This document shows positions 53,062-62,322 of a DNA stretch of 64,000 nt, in pieces (within the stretch, counting starts at the first letter, position 1; every line of letters begins with the position of its first letter). Source of the DNA: GCA-001856825 sp049965815. Its GTDB lineage: Archaea; Thermoplasmatota; Thermoplasmata; Thermoplasmatales; GCA-001856825. The position numbers and the translations under genes are program-made. Where the stretch lies: the NCBI GenBank assembly GCA_049965815.1, contig JBMFVV010000002.1, positions 1 to 64,000 of the forward strand, read 5' to 3'. The notes beneath the pieces were generated by a model. It made no database searches, was not told the DNA's origin, and saw only the letters and a list, made by a program, of their open reading frames with translations.

Positions 53062-53535
53062 ATGGTACACAAAACGGAACCAGACAGGAAATTCAATATT
53101 TTGATAGCGGTCGTATCAACGTCCAGGACTTTGAAATCTGATGTATCTGGTGATGCACTCAAGGAAGCATTCCTCGCCCGAAATCATTCGGTTGAGAAGG
53201 TGATCTGTAAGGACGATGAGGTAGAGATAAGGGAGACGTTTGAATCCAATCCTGACCACGATATATTCATCTTTGTTGGCGGAACCGGACCCAGCAGGAA
53301 AGATGTGACTGTCCAAAGCCTCAGAAAGATCGCCGATAAGGAAATGGTCGGGTTTGGCGAACTGTTCAGAAAGGAATCAAACGAGATATTTGCCTACCTC
53401 TCCAATTCAACATTACTCATAAAGGATAGAAAGCAGGTATACTGCATTCCAGGATCTCCTGACGCAACCTCAATAGCCTTTTCTTTGATCAATTCTATAA
53501 TGGGGCACATATATCACGAACTGAACAAAGAATAG
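53062..53535 (+). CDS. moaB: Molybdopterin adenylyltransferase MoaB/MogA family
   Basis: 157 residues. FNILIAVVSTSRTL, then FVGGTGPSRKDVTVQSLRK, the conserved GGTG-x-x-x-x-D pattern, and PGSPDATSIAFSLI define the family. It adenylylates molybdopterin before metal insertion. It is convergent with the MoeA-PBP gene. Confidence 0.93.
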   Translation: MVHKTEPDRKFNILIAVVSTSRTLKSDVSGDALKEAFLARNHSVEKVICKDDEVEIRETFESNPDHDIFIFVGGTGPSRKDVTVQSLRKIADKEMVGFGELFRKESNEIFAYLSNSTLLIKDRKQVYCIPGSPDATSIAFSLINSIMGHIYHELNKE

Positions 53536-53553
53536 GCGTTATTATCCGCCTCA

Positions 53554-55452
53554 TTAACCATTCATAATTTCGCCAATGTTTTCTGGGAATTTATACCCTG
53601 GAAAATCCTTCTTGAATTTAGATGACCTTTTAAGCATTTCCAGAAACCTTTTGCCATTATCTGATTTATAAAATTCTTTTCCCATCAGAATGTCATAGTT
53701 TTCGTCCCTTATCTTGGCGAAGGACAGATTCAATTTTCTTGCATAGAACTCTATGGAAACGCCAGCATCCGCCCTGCCCTGCTGGACTGCCTTCGCTACT
53801 GCTGCGTGGCTTTTTGCTTCCCAGAAGTACCCACGAATTTTCTCCTTCTGGAATTTCTGACCAAGCTCCCTATCGATCTCTGACTCAATCAAGTCCCTCG
53901 TCCCTGATCCCTTGTTTCTGTTTACAAATATCAAATCATTTTTTGTTATATCAGAGAAATTAGAGATACCATCCCGAGACACAAATCCCTGTGTCCTGGA
54001 AAAGCCCCTTACCATAACATAGTTCCTTTTCTTGTCATCCCTCAGGATAAATGTATTGTATTCACCTCTTCGTAAAAGATGTATACCGCTCACGTCCGCT
54101 TCCCCCATCTTCATTGCCTCCACTCCACCCCACGAACCTGCATTGATAAGTACAGGGGAACTGGATGAACCGAATATTACCCTCTCTATCAGCGGATCGT
54201 TTGAACCAATGAACAGGAGGTCCCTTTCGCCGTGGTGCAGGGGAAAGTATGGAACCTCGTCATTTTCGTCGTAGAAATTTCTTTCTGACTTCAAAACAAT
54301 AAATCCGTCGGCGTATGCAAGGCGACTGATTGAACCAGACTCACCAAAAATGGGGTAAGCTCTGCCACTCCTCCCTCTTATTGCAGGCAACACGGTATCC
54401 TTCCCCCTTTCAGAATTTATTCTGAAAGGCAATTTTACCAAAGACATTTGCTCGTCTGGTAGCCCAAATGCCTGCTTGAGCGATGGAACAACAACATATC
54501 TTAAAACAGATGCTGCAGAAAGGGGGAATCCTGGCATTCCTATGATAATCCCACTGCCCAGCGAGGCGAGAAAAGTCGGTTTTCCTGGCTTTATGGATAT
54601 ACCATGAAACTCTATCTTACCCCCAAGATTTTCTATGACTCGGTATAGCAAATCGTGAAAACCTGCAGATGTTGAACCAGAAGAAATCAGTATTTTGAAT
54701 TTGTCCAGATTACTTTTAATGAAAACTTCCATTGATTTTTCATCATCTCTTACTGTCCCGAGAATAGAGCAACTGGCTAGACCTGTTCCTTCAAGTGCGG
54801 TCTTAAAATAATATGAGTTGCTGTCATAAATCTGACCAACCTTAATAGGACGCCCTGGACTGATAATTTCGTTACCAGTGGAAATAATTCCAACCTTCAT
54901 TCTGTCCATCACCCTTATCTTTTCAATTCCAGAGGAAGCCAGGAGCGCGATCATTTCAGGTGTTATAGTCTTCCCTTTCCTGACCAATACTTCCCCCATG
55001 AAAAAATCTGATCCCGCATGGGCAATATTCTCGCCTGCATTTACTGACTTATAGATTTTGACCATCTCCTTTTCCTTAGACGTGTGTTCTACCATTACCA
55101 CTGAGTCTGCACCTCTAGGAATAACTGAGCCCGTAGAGATATAAGCGGCCTCTCCACTTCCTATTTCCAAATTTGATGGCTTTCCTATCTCTATGTCCCC
55201 AACGATCTCGAGGCTCTTGGGAGAATCTTCATCTGCCCCCACGACCGACTGGTGATCTACCGCGAACCCATCCACTTCTGATCTGTCGAATGGTGGTATG
55301 TCCTCCTTGGAGTATACGTCTTCAGCTGCTATCATGCCTCCAACATTCTGGATTTGCATCGTCCTCAACTCAATCAAATTTTCAAATTTTTCTATTAGAA
55401 CCTGCCTTGCCCGTTCGGGATCAACAAGTGTATGGAATATTTTGGCGGACAT
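53554..55452 (-). CDS. moeA: MoeA fused to a C-terminal periplasmic-binding-type domain
   Basis: 632 residues. The first ~400 are MoeA (PPFDRSEVDGFAVD, STGNEIISPG, SSGSTSAGFHDLLYR), the molybdo- or tungsto-pterin metal insertase. From about 420 a PBP-like domain follows (LLFIGSNDPLIERVI, RNKGSGTRDLIE, GRADAGVSIEFYAR), known as the MoeA/LysR-substrate-binding fusion, likely to sense the oxyanion or cofactor. It is the last gene of the modA-modB-modC-moeA-moeA operon. GAGGTGG serves as ribosome binding site. Confidence 0.92.
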   Translation of the reverse strand: MSAKIFHTLVDPERARQVLIEKFENLIELRTMQIQNVGGMIAAEDVYSKEDIPPFDRSEVDGFAVDHQSVVGADEDSPKSLEIVGDIEIGKPSNLEIGSGEAAYISTGSVIPRGADSVVMVEHTSKEKEMVKIYKSVNAGENIAHAGSDFFMGEVLVRKGKTITPEMIALLASSGIEKIRVMDRMKVGIISTGNEIISPGRPIKVGQIYDSNSYYFKTALEGTGLASCSILGTVRDDEKSMEVFIKSNLDKFKILISSGSTSAGFHDLLYRVIENLGGKIEFHGISIKPGKPTFLASLGSGIIIGMPGFPLSAASVLRYVVVPSLKQAFGLPDEQMSLVKLPFRINSERGKDTVLPAIRGRSGRAYPIFGESGSISRLAYADGFIVLKSERNFYDENDEVPYFPLHHGERDLLFIGSNDPLIERVIFGSSSSPVLINAGSWGGVEAMKMGEADVSGIHLLRRGEYNTFILRDDKKRNYVMVRGFSRTQGFVSRDGISNFSDITKNDLIFVNRNKGSGTRDLIESEIDRELGQKFQKEKIRGYFWEAKSHAAVAKAVQQGRADAGVSIEFYARKLNLSFAKIRDENYDILMGKEFYKSDNGKRFLEMLKRSSKFKKDFPGYKFPENIGEIMNG

Positions 55453-55453
55453 T

Positions 55454-56647
55454 TTACCACCTCAGCATTTCAACCTTTACTAACTGTCCTTCCTCCACGC
55501 CCTCCAGATTTTCGTCTATGACCATGATGCCATCCGCATCTATCACTGAGTAAATTACACCAGAGCCAGTGATTCTCGAAGGTATAACTTTCATTTTCCC
55601 CCCGCTATCCTCCACCTTGACCCTGACGAAGCTCTTAAAACCTAGGGCGTTTACCACACTTCTTTGTAGTACCCCCTCCCTGATCTCCTTTGCCCCAGGG
55701 ATCAGGTCAAACCATTTCTCTATCACCCTTATGATCAGATTTTCTGACGCCACAAGTGCCGCCACAGGCAATCCAGAAAGCGTGAAGACTGGTTTGCCGT
55801 TCACGATAGCGAAAGATGTTGTCCTTCCCGGCCGTATTTTTAAGCCTCTGAAAACATACTTCCCATTCTTTTCCACGACATATGGTAAATAATCCTTCTC
55901 TCCTGGTCCTGTCCCTCCTGTAACAATTATCACGTCCTCCTTTATGCTATCTAGTTTTCGCTTGATCTTTTCAATGTCATCTTGAACTGCTCCATACCCC
56001 TTTGTCTTAAATCCCATTCTCTCAAAATAGGATATCAGCAATGGCTGTGTAGAATTTACAACGTCTCCGGAAACTATTTCATCTCCAGTTGAAATGATGC
56101 CTACGGATAGGGAACATACGCTGATTTCCTTTATTCCACATTCATATAATGCGGCAACGTGCGATGGGTTCACCTTTTCCCCTCTCTTGACTATTGTAAT
56201 GCCTTTCATCATATCCTCCCCCTTTCTACTCACGTTCTGAAGTGGCCTGACAGGGGAAAATACCTCAAGTAAATCGCCTGTTTGCTTTGTATCCTCCATC
56301 ATTACAACTGCATTAGTGCCTGATGGTACAGGAGCACCTGTCATGATCCTGACCGCCTCCCCCTTTCCAACAGCGATTGAGATTCGCGAAGAAGGGAACA
56401 GTTCTCCTTTGATGGTGAATGTGGCTGGATTTGTCTTGCTTGCGGAAATTGTTTCGTTGGAATCTATTGCGTATCCGTCCATCGCGCTTCTGTCATTTTT
56501 GGGGAAATCGTGGGGTGACTTCACCTCTTCCATGGAGTACTTTCCGACTGCCTTTAGAACGGGAATCTTCTCATGGCTGATCCTGGGTGCGTATTTTTTA
56601 GCCTTCAAAATGGCATCTTCAAGGGAAATGAAAGTTTTAAACTCCAT
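55454..56647 (-). CDS. moeA: Molybdopterin molybdenumtransferase MoeA
   Basis: 397 residues of normal MoeA length. PKNDRSAMDGYAID, RIMTGAPVPSGTNAVVMMED, STGDEIVSG and VTGGTGPGEKDYLPYV are standard motifs. It inserts the metal into adenylylated molybdopterin. Having two MoeA genes in tandem is often linked with separate Mo and W use; which is which cannot be told here. It lies 33 bases after modC. Confidence 0.94.
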   Translation of the reverse strand: MEFKTFISLEDAILKAKKYAPRISHEKIPVLKAVGKYSMEEVKSPHDFPKNDRSAMDGYAIDSNETISASKTNPATFTIKGELFPSSRISIAVGKGEAVRIMTGAPVPSGTNAVVMMEDTKQTGDLLEVFSPVRPLQNVSRKGEDMMKGITIVKRGEKVNPSHVAALYECGIKEISVCSLSVGIISTGDEIVSGDVVNSTQPLLISYFERMGFKTKGYGAVQDDIEKIKRKLDSIKEDVIIVTGGTGPGEKDYLPYVVEKNGKYVFRGLKIRPGRTTSFAIVNGKPVFTLSGLPVAALVASENLIIRVIEKWFDLIPGAKEIREGVLQRSVVNALGFKSFVRVKVEDSGGKMKVIPSRITGSGVIYSVIDADGIMVIDENLEGVEEGQLVKVEMLRW

Positions 56648-56680
56648 AAATAAAAAATTATTACACCCCTAAAACGTTTG

Positions 56681-57574
56681 CTAAAAAACAAGCTCCTTTG
56701 CTTTATCAGTCATAACTCTCAGATACCTTGCCTTTTGAATTGACCGTACATACGCGAAATAATAGCTGCCCTCTATGTTAAATCTTACATATGGGTCTTC
56801 ATCAGTCCCTACAATCTCATACGGTATTCCAGATACGTCATTAAAATCGAGGGACTCCTCTGTCAGTAGATAGTACCTTCCGTTCAAAGAGGCCAGATTC
56901 TTGTAGTCTAGTAGTGATAAAGTCCTGTAATGCTGAATTTTTGAGACTGAATCGACGACCTCGACTACCTGCCCTTCATCTATTGAAACAAGTGACGAAA
57001 ATCCTATTTCCATGTCCTTTGCATTGTGCGTTGCATAGATATAGTCGAAGTCATATGTTTTTGAAAACTCATCTATAAGACTTATTAGACCTAGACGAGA
57101 TATCTCGTCCTGGAAGGAAAACGGTTCGTCCATTAACAGGACTGATGGCCTAGAGATGATTGCTCTGGCAATTGCTACCCTCTGTGCCTGTCCCAGTGAA
57201 ATCTCGTTCGTTCTTTTCTGTAATAACGGAGTGAGACCCATTCGATCAGAGACCTCCCTATAAACATCAATATCCCCGTTCCCGTATCTGATGGATGAGA
57301 GCAGGTTGCCATCAACTGTCATTGTACCGAAGAGTAGGAGATCCTGCGGGATGTACCCTATATTCCTTTTCTGAGGCTCCAATGAACCTATGTTCCTACC
57401 ATTCAGCTCGAATTCCCCTGAGCTTTCCACCAGTCCGGCCAGAGACTGAAGGAGTGTTGTCTTACCAGCTCCATTCTTACCTATGACAAAATTTCTCTTA
57501 CCTTCCAGCTCAACATCTTGAATGGATAAGGTGAAACCTCCCCTTGTCACGGAATAGTTAGACAATCTTATCAT
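56681..57574 (-). CDS. modC: Molybdate/tungstate ABC transporter ATP-binding protein
   Basis: 297 residues. Walker A GKNGAGKTTL, the signature SLGQAQRVAIARA and Walker B VLLMDEPFSF are intact. A C-terminal extension of about 80 residues (from RTLSLLDYKNLASLNG) may regulate transport. Overlaps modB by four bases (ATGA). Confidence 0.9.
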   Translation of the reverse strand: MIRLSNYSVTRGGFTLSIQDVELEGKRNFVIGKNGAGKTTLLQSLAGLVESSGEFELNGRNIGSLEPQKRNIGYIPQDLLLFGTMTVDGNLLSSIRYGNGDIDVYREVSDRMGLTPLLQKRTNEISLGQAQRVAIARAIISRPSVLLMDEPFSFQDEISRLGLISLIDEFSKTYDFDYIYATHNAKDMEIGFSSLVSIDEGQVVEVVDSVSKIQHYRTLSLLDYKNLASLNGRYYLLTEESLDFNDVSGIPYEIVGTDEDPYVRFNIEGSYYFAYVRSIQKARYLRVMTDKAKELVF

Positions 57575-58362
57575 TTTTCACGCTCCAGAAGCTTGATCAA
57601 CAGAAGAGCTACCAGTCCTGTAAGTATGAGAATGGAAGATGAAGCAACGGCTGTTGGCAAACCAACCGACAGGAATTGATAGTATATCAACACTCCAGCT
57701 AAATGGATTCCGCTAGGCAAAATGGAGAATGCTACAATGAGGAGACTTCCAACCTCTGACACTGACCTGGCCCAGGAGAGGATCAGCCCGCGAAGAAGTG
57801 CCTTTCCCATGGAAGGAATTCCGATAACGAAATAGCTTTTGAGCGGGGTCATTCCGAGCGTTCTACCGATATCTTCGTACTTCATGACGTCTCTTGAGTA
57901 CGAAATCTGGACTGCTCTGATTGCATAGGCTGAAGAGAGAAAGAACAGCGACACAATAACTGCAAGGAACGTGTCGAGGAACTGATAGCCTGGGTAAATC
58001 CTGGAAATCAACTTCCCAATGGGCATGTCCGGTTCAAATGTAATAAGCATCATGATCCCGACAACAGTATGCGGAATCATGATCGGGAGCTCTACTAAAC
58101 TGTCTAACGATTTCGTAACTACGTGTTTACTCCTGGAAACAAAGTACACATATGGTATTGAGAACGCGATCGATAGAACGGCGACAAGAAGCGCAAGCAG
58201 ATATGTATATTCCAAGCTCTGAAAAATTCCATTAGAGCTAGCCTTCACAATACTGTAAAAGCTTTGGAATGTAAGTGTCCTGAATACTGGAGTAAGAATA
58301 AAAATGATATAAATTGCAAAGAATGGAATGAAGAGGTAATAGAGAGAGTTTACCCTCTTCAT
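57571..58362 (-). CDS. modB: Molybdate/tungstate ABC transporter permease
   Basis: 263 residues with about six spans. The EAA-type loop is visible as YEDIGRTLGMTPLKSYFVIGIP; ELPIMIPHTVVGIMML and LSWARSVSEVGSLLIV match ModB/WtpB permeases. Start and stop overlap its neighbours by four bases. Confidence 0.9.
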   Translation of the reverse strand: MKRVNSLYYLFIPFFAIYIIFILTPVFRTLTFQSFYSIVKASSNGIFQSLEYTYLLALLVAVLSIAFSIPYVYFVSRSKHVVTKSLDSLVELPIMIPHTVVGIMMLITFEPDMPIGKLISRIYPGYQFLDTFLAVIVSLFFLSSAYAIRAVQISYSRDVMKYEDIGRTLGMTPLKSYFVIGIPSMGKALLRGLILSWARSVSEVGSLLIVAFSILPSGIHLAGVLIYYQFLSVGLPTAVASSSILILTGLVALLLIKLLEREK

Positions 58363-59585
58363 ATCTCTTCATAGGATGACGTAGGAATATAGCTGGGAAT
58401 GGGTTGTGTTATTTCATTTATAAGGGACGGGACAGTTTGATTCACAGAGTATAGGAATGGGGTTGATATTGGGTTAAAGTCAGAAGAACTGAGTAGACTT
58501 GACCCAAGATCGGAGACAAGGTAATAGATCACCTGCTGTGCTTCGAAGGAATTTTTGGAGGAACCCAAAATCGTTGCCGAGTAGAGTATAGGCCCACCCG
58601 GGAAGTCCCCTATGTTGCTGTATCCTGGACCCTGCGACGTTACTGCTCCATAGAATGTCACTACTGAGCTGCTCAGATTCCCAAGATTTATCCAGGGTGA
58701 GAGACCGTTAGATCCCTTATCATTCTGATAGTAGTAGAGGTGCTGATTTATGGCTTGAGATCTATAGGTAAGTGCATAATCCACAGATTTAGAAGTGAGA
58801 TATGCATCCAGTCCGTATTCCTCTGTAGTTGTTATCAGGTTTCCGTGCTTGTAGGAATAGTTAAAAAGCTGGTCGTAAAGAGCCATAGGATCATTTGCTG
58901 GATACCCTCCCCCATATTTGTCCTTGGAGAGCGTTCCATTCTGCCCGAACCAACTGTTCCAGGCAGTATTGTACATCCCATACAGGCTTGAATTGTTACC
59001 CCAGGCCTGATGTACGAAATAGCCTATTGTGTGCCCACTTTTACCAAGAATTGTGCTATTATTGTATTGAGTATAGAGTATTCCCGCTAGCTTCACCATC
59101 TCAATTGCCTGGAAACCACTAGGATCAAGACTTGCATTGGAAACACCTACTTTCACTCCGGGTGCCGTGAGATTCTCGAACCAGTAAGGTGTAGAAATGG
59201 CGTAGCTGTTGTTTAACCATGTTATTGCCATCTCATTAGACGCGAAAATCACCATCCATGAAGCAGTCTTGTTAGGGAACATGTATTGAGGAATAACGCC
59301 CGCAGCTGCAGAAATAAATATATCAAACGGAGTACCAGCGTCTATCTCGCTTGCGCCTGAGACTGAACCACCAAAGGTAGGTACTACTTTTATTCCTGTC
59401 GCATTCTCGAACTTAGGAAACAGCTGATCGCCAAGAACATACGTCAACGATCCTGCGGCAAAGACTGTCACTGGAGAAGCTTTCTTTTCTGGAGACGAAT
59501 AAAGAGAATGACCAACAGTTATACCAACTCCAACTCCTATTAAAAGAAAGGCAACGATAATTACGGCAGTTAATTTTCTTCCCAT
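58359..59585 (-). CDS. Molybdate/tungstate-binding protein, WtpA/ModA-like
   Basis: About 408 residues. An N-terminal membrane anchor (LTAVIIVAFLLIGVGVGITVG) and VTVFAAGSLTYVLGDQLFPKFE, the oxyanion-binding start of the family, are followed by GGSVSGASEIDAG and ALTYRSQAINQH. Long Asn/Ser/Thr-rich segments suggest an external, glycosylated protein; the length exceeds usual ModA. ATG 59585 is chosen because the TATA box lies 22 bases upstream, overlapping an earlier ATG at 59615. Confidence 0.9.
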   Translation of the reverse strand: MGRKLTAVIIVAFLLIGVGVGITVGHSLYSSPEKKASPVTVFAAGSLTYVLGDQLFPKFENATGIKVVPTFGGSVSGASEIDAGTPFDIFISAAAGVIPQYMFPNKTASWMVIFASNEMAITWLNNSYAISTPYWFENLTAPGVKVGVSNASLDPSGFQAIEMVKLAGILYTQYNNSTILGKSGHTIGYFVHQAWGNNSSLYGMYNTAWNSWFGQNGTLSKDKYGGGYPANDPMALYDQLFNYSYKHGNLITTTEEYGLDAYLTSKSVDYALTYRSQAINQHLYYYQNDKGSNGLSPWINLGNLSSSVVTFYGAVTSQGPGYSNIGDFPGGPILYSATILGSSKNSFEAQQVIYYLVSDLGSSLLSSSDFNPISTPFLYSVNQTVPSLINEITQPIPSYIPTSSYEEI

Positions 59586-59602
59586 AAAACAGAATTTTCT
59601 GG

Positions 59603-59611
59603 TATTATATA
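59603..59611 (-). promoter_or_regulatory. TATA box of the mod-moe operon
   Basis: The minus strand reads TATATAATA, about 22 bases before the ATG at 59585. It implies a leaderless message and supports that start over 59615. Confidence 0.55.
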
Positions 59612-59673
59612 ACATTTATACAGTTTCAGGCTGTAAATCAATTTGCCAGGGGAAGAACTCTCTCATAACAGGC

Positions 59674-59686
59674 AAATAAATATATT
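59674..59686 (+). promoter_or_regulatory. TATA box of the aldehyde:ferredoxin oxidoreductase gene
   Basis: AAATAAATATATT is centred 27 bases before GTG 59707. It is back to back with the mod operon promoter about 70 bases away, so one regulator could act on both. Confidence 0.55.
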
Positions 59687-59706
59687 GAATCATTTATTGG
59701 AAGTTT

Positions 59707-61560
59707 GTGTACGGAGTTAATGGAAAGATATTATGGGTAGATCTGGACGATGGAAGTTTTAAAGAAGAAGCGATCCCAGAGGAAATTTACAGGAAATATC
59801 TAGCTGGATATGGCCTGGGCGTATACATTCTGAACAGGGAGATGTCTGGGAATGAAGACCCTCTGGGTCCAAAGAACATACTTGGCGTGATGAGTGGTAT
59901 ATTCAACAGCCACGGTGTCCCTCTGGGAGGGAGACTAGAGATCGTTGCCAAATCACCTGCTACTGGCACTTGGGGGGACGCAAATTGCGGTGGAAAATTT
60001 GGACCTGAATTGAAGAACAGTGGATTCGATGCTGTATTTTTCAGGGGCATGTCAAAGGAACCTGTATACCTGAAGATAGTAGATGGTAAGTACTCTCTGG
60101 AGAGCGCAGCTGAGATATGGGGAAAGAATGCTTATGCTACAGAAGACTATTTAAAGAAGATAGAACCAAGGGGGCAGGCACTCGTCATTGGGGTTCCGGG
60201 TGAGAAAAAACTGCTCATCTCCTCCATAATGAACGATTATGGAAGGGCTGCGGGAAGATCAGGTCTTGGTGCCGTAATGGGTTCAAAGAAGATTAAAGGC
60301 ATAATTGTGAGGGGAACAACAAGAATTGCACCGTTTGACAGAGAAATGCTGATTCAGACCAACAAGGAAATACAGATATTGTTCAACAAGAATATTGATC
60401 TTGCAAGACCGTGGCAATTATTCGGTACAACCTCCATAACGGAATCTGCACACCTGAACGGTGACACGCCCATAAAGAACTGGGCAGGCTATGGCCTCAG
60501 GGACTATGGTGAAGAGAACGCTAAGAAGATCAGTGGTGAGGAGATCGCTAAGGATAAACTTAGATCTTACGGCTGTGCACAGTGTACCCTTGCCTGCGGT
60601 GGTTACGTTAAAAGGAACACGAAATATGGCCCAATCGAAGGGCACAGGCTGGAGTATGAAGGAACAGGCTCATTCGGCGGGTTAAATCTGAACTCTGATC
60701 TGGATGCCATGGCAATGGCCTTTGAAATATGCAACAGGGAGGGACTCGACATTATATCTGCTGGTGCAGTTATAGCGTTTGCAAACGAGTGTTTCGAGAA
60801 GGGAATACTCAAGGAGGAAGATATCGGGTTCAAGATAGGATTTGGAGACCCTGATGCAATGGTAAGGATGGTAAAGCTGATAGCGTCAGGAGAAGGAATT
60901 GGCGGTATACTCGGCATGGGGACAGAGATAGCATCCAAGAAGATTGGAAAATCCAGCGATAAGATTGCAATGAATATGCACGGGCAGGACCTTCCAATGC
61001 ACGATCCAAAGCTCATGCCTAGCCTTGCAACTACCTACATAGCAGATCCTACTCCAGGCAGGCATACAGCAGGTGGAATAGGGTTTGATGAGGGGGGAAC
61101 TCTGACTCTTCCATTCGAGTACAATGGTTCCGGGACTAAGATAGAAAGGTATGACTACGAAGGGAAAGGGAAGATGCAGTCGCTGTCTTCCTATGGTATG
61201 CAGGTAATGAATGCCACTGGAATGTGCCAGTTCTCCACAGCGGTGTGGCCAAACAGCTATCCTTACCTGAAGCTAATGAAAGCAATCATGGGATGGGATA
61301 TGACTGCTGATGAACTCATGGAAGTGGGGAAGAGAATACAAGTGGCAAGGTATCTTTTCAATTACAAGGCGGGGGTGAACCCATGGAATGTAACTCCACC
61401 GGGGAGAGTAATAGGGAACCCACCATTGGAAGGGGGACCTACTGGCGGGGTTTCAATCGACTACCAGAGACTGGTGAAGGATTATCTGGATGAAGTTGGA
61501 ATTGAAAAGGATGGACGACCAAGTGATGATGTACTTAGACAGCTGGGTATAGAGGTCTAG
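59707..61560 (+). CDS. aor: Tungsten-type aldehyde:ferredoxin oxidoreductase
   Basis: 617 residues. MYGVNGKILWVDLDDG is the AOR N-terminus. The [4Fe-4S] ligands are Cys290, Cys293, Cys297 (CAQCTLAC) and Cys507 (TGMCQFS). GDANCGGKFGPELKNSG and PTPGRHTAGG are pterin-contact regions. It oxidises aldehydes to acids with ferredoxin as acceptor and binds a tungsto-bis-pterin. Which AOR subfamily and substrate apply is open. The GTG start lies 27 bases below a TATA box. Divergent from the mod operon, its metal source. Confidence 0.94.
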   Translation: MYGVNGKILWVDLDDGSFKEEAIPEEIYRKYLAGYGLGVYILNREMSGNEDPLGPKNILGVMSGIFNSHGVPLGGRLEIVAKSPATGTWGDANCGGKFGPELKNSGFDAVFFRGMSKEPVYLKIVDGKYSLESAAEIWGKNAYATEDYLKKIEPRGQALVIGVPGEKKLLISSIMNDYGRAAGRSGLGAVMGSKKIKGIIVRGTTRIAPFDREMLIQTNKEIQILFNKNIDLARPWQLFGTTSITESAHLNGDTPIKNWAGYGLRDYGEENAKKISGEEIAKDKLRSYGCAQCTLACGGYVKRNTKYGPIEGHRLEYEGTGSFGGLNLNSDLDAMAMAFEICNREGLDIISAGAVIAFANECFEKGILKEEDIGFKIGFGDPDAMVRMVKLIASGEGIGGILGMGTEIASKKIGKSSDKIAMNMHGQDLPMHDPKLMPSLATTYIADPTPGRHTAGGIGFDEGGTLTLPFEYNGSGTKIERYDYEGKGKMQSLSSYGMQVMNATGMCQFSTAVWPNSYPYLKLMKAIMGWDMTADELMEVGKRIQVARYLFNYKAGVNPWNVTPPGRVIGNPPLEGGPTGGVSIDYQRLVKDYLDEVGIEKDGRPSDDVLRQLGIEV

Positions 61561-62309
61561 AGGAAGAGTTCCTTTTCGTCCTTCACTACGGAATAGTTGA
61601 ATATCGGGCCATCTTCACAGGCATAAAAGTGCCCCACATTGCAGTGTCCGCAGACGCCTATGCCACATTCCATACGTCTCTCGAGTGAAAGGTAAATCCG
61701 GTCTTCCCGATATCCCAGACTGATTGCCTCCTTGATAGTATTCTTCATCATTAGTGGAGGACCGATCACAAACATCGCAGCCTTTTTGCTGAAATGGCTA
61801 TCCTTTATAATAGAAGGCACAAATCCGACATTGCCATTCCAGTTTTCATCACCTTTGTCTACCGTCAGATGTATGTCAACGTATCTTTTCCATTCCTCTA
61901 TCTCTTTCTTATAAACAAGATCTGACGGTGATCTGGCGCCATACATCAGCTCAATGTCACTCTCCCTTTTCGCGTCAATCATCTCTTCTATAAGGCTCCT
62001 TATGGGCGGTATTCCAATTCCTCCAGCTACCGCAACTATTTCCTCATACTCCTTCCACGGCCAGTTCGTCCCGTACGGGCCTCTGACACCAATTTTTGTT
62101 TGTCCTCTTGCCTTTGAAGTCACAGACCCTATGCTCCTGATGGTGAAAACGAGATCTCTCCCAAAACCTGAGGCGACGGATATAGGTGCCTCGCCAACTC
62201 CCTGCACAGATAGCATGTAAAATTGACCGGATTTCCCTTCATTTTTTGCCTCCAATTTCAGTGTATATATGTCCGGGGCCTCATCAAATTGCCTCGAAAC
62301 TTTTACCAT
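61557..62309 (-). CDS. FAD/NAD-binding [2Fe-2S] electron-transfer subunit, HydG-like
   Basis: 250 residues. An FAD domain (EAPISVASGFGRD, GQTKIGVRGPYG) and an NAD(P) domain (AVAGGIGIPPIRSLIEEM, MYGARSP) are followed by a C-terminal [2Fe-2S] site, CGIGVCGHC with a fourth Cys in FYACEDG. This is the family of sulfhydrogenase gamma and PyrK. It likely passes electrons between NAD(P)H and the [4Fe-4S] partner encoded just upstream. Its stop overlaps the AOR stop by four bases, convergent. Confidence 0.9.
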   Translation of the reverse strand: MVKVSRQFDEAPDIYTLKLEAKNEGKSGQFYMLSVQGVGEAPISVASGFGRDLVFTIRSIGSVTSKARGQTKIGVRGPYGTNWPWKEYEEIVAVAGGIGIPPIRSLIEEMIDAKRESDIELMYGARSPSDLVYKKEIEEWKRYVDIHLTVDKGDENWNGNVGFVPSIIKDSHFSKKAAMFVIGPPLMMKNTIKEAISLGYREDRIYLSLERRMECGIGVCGHCNVGHFYACEDGPIFNYSVVKDEKELFL

Positions 62310-62322
62310 CTTTGGAATATAT

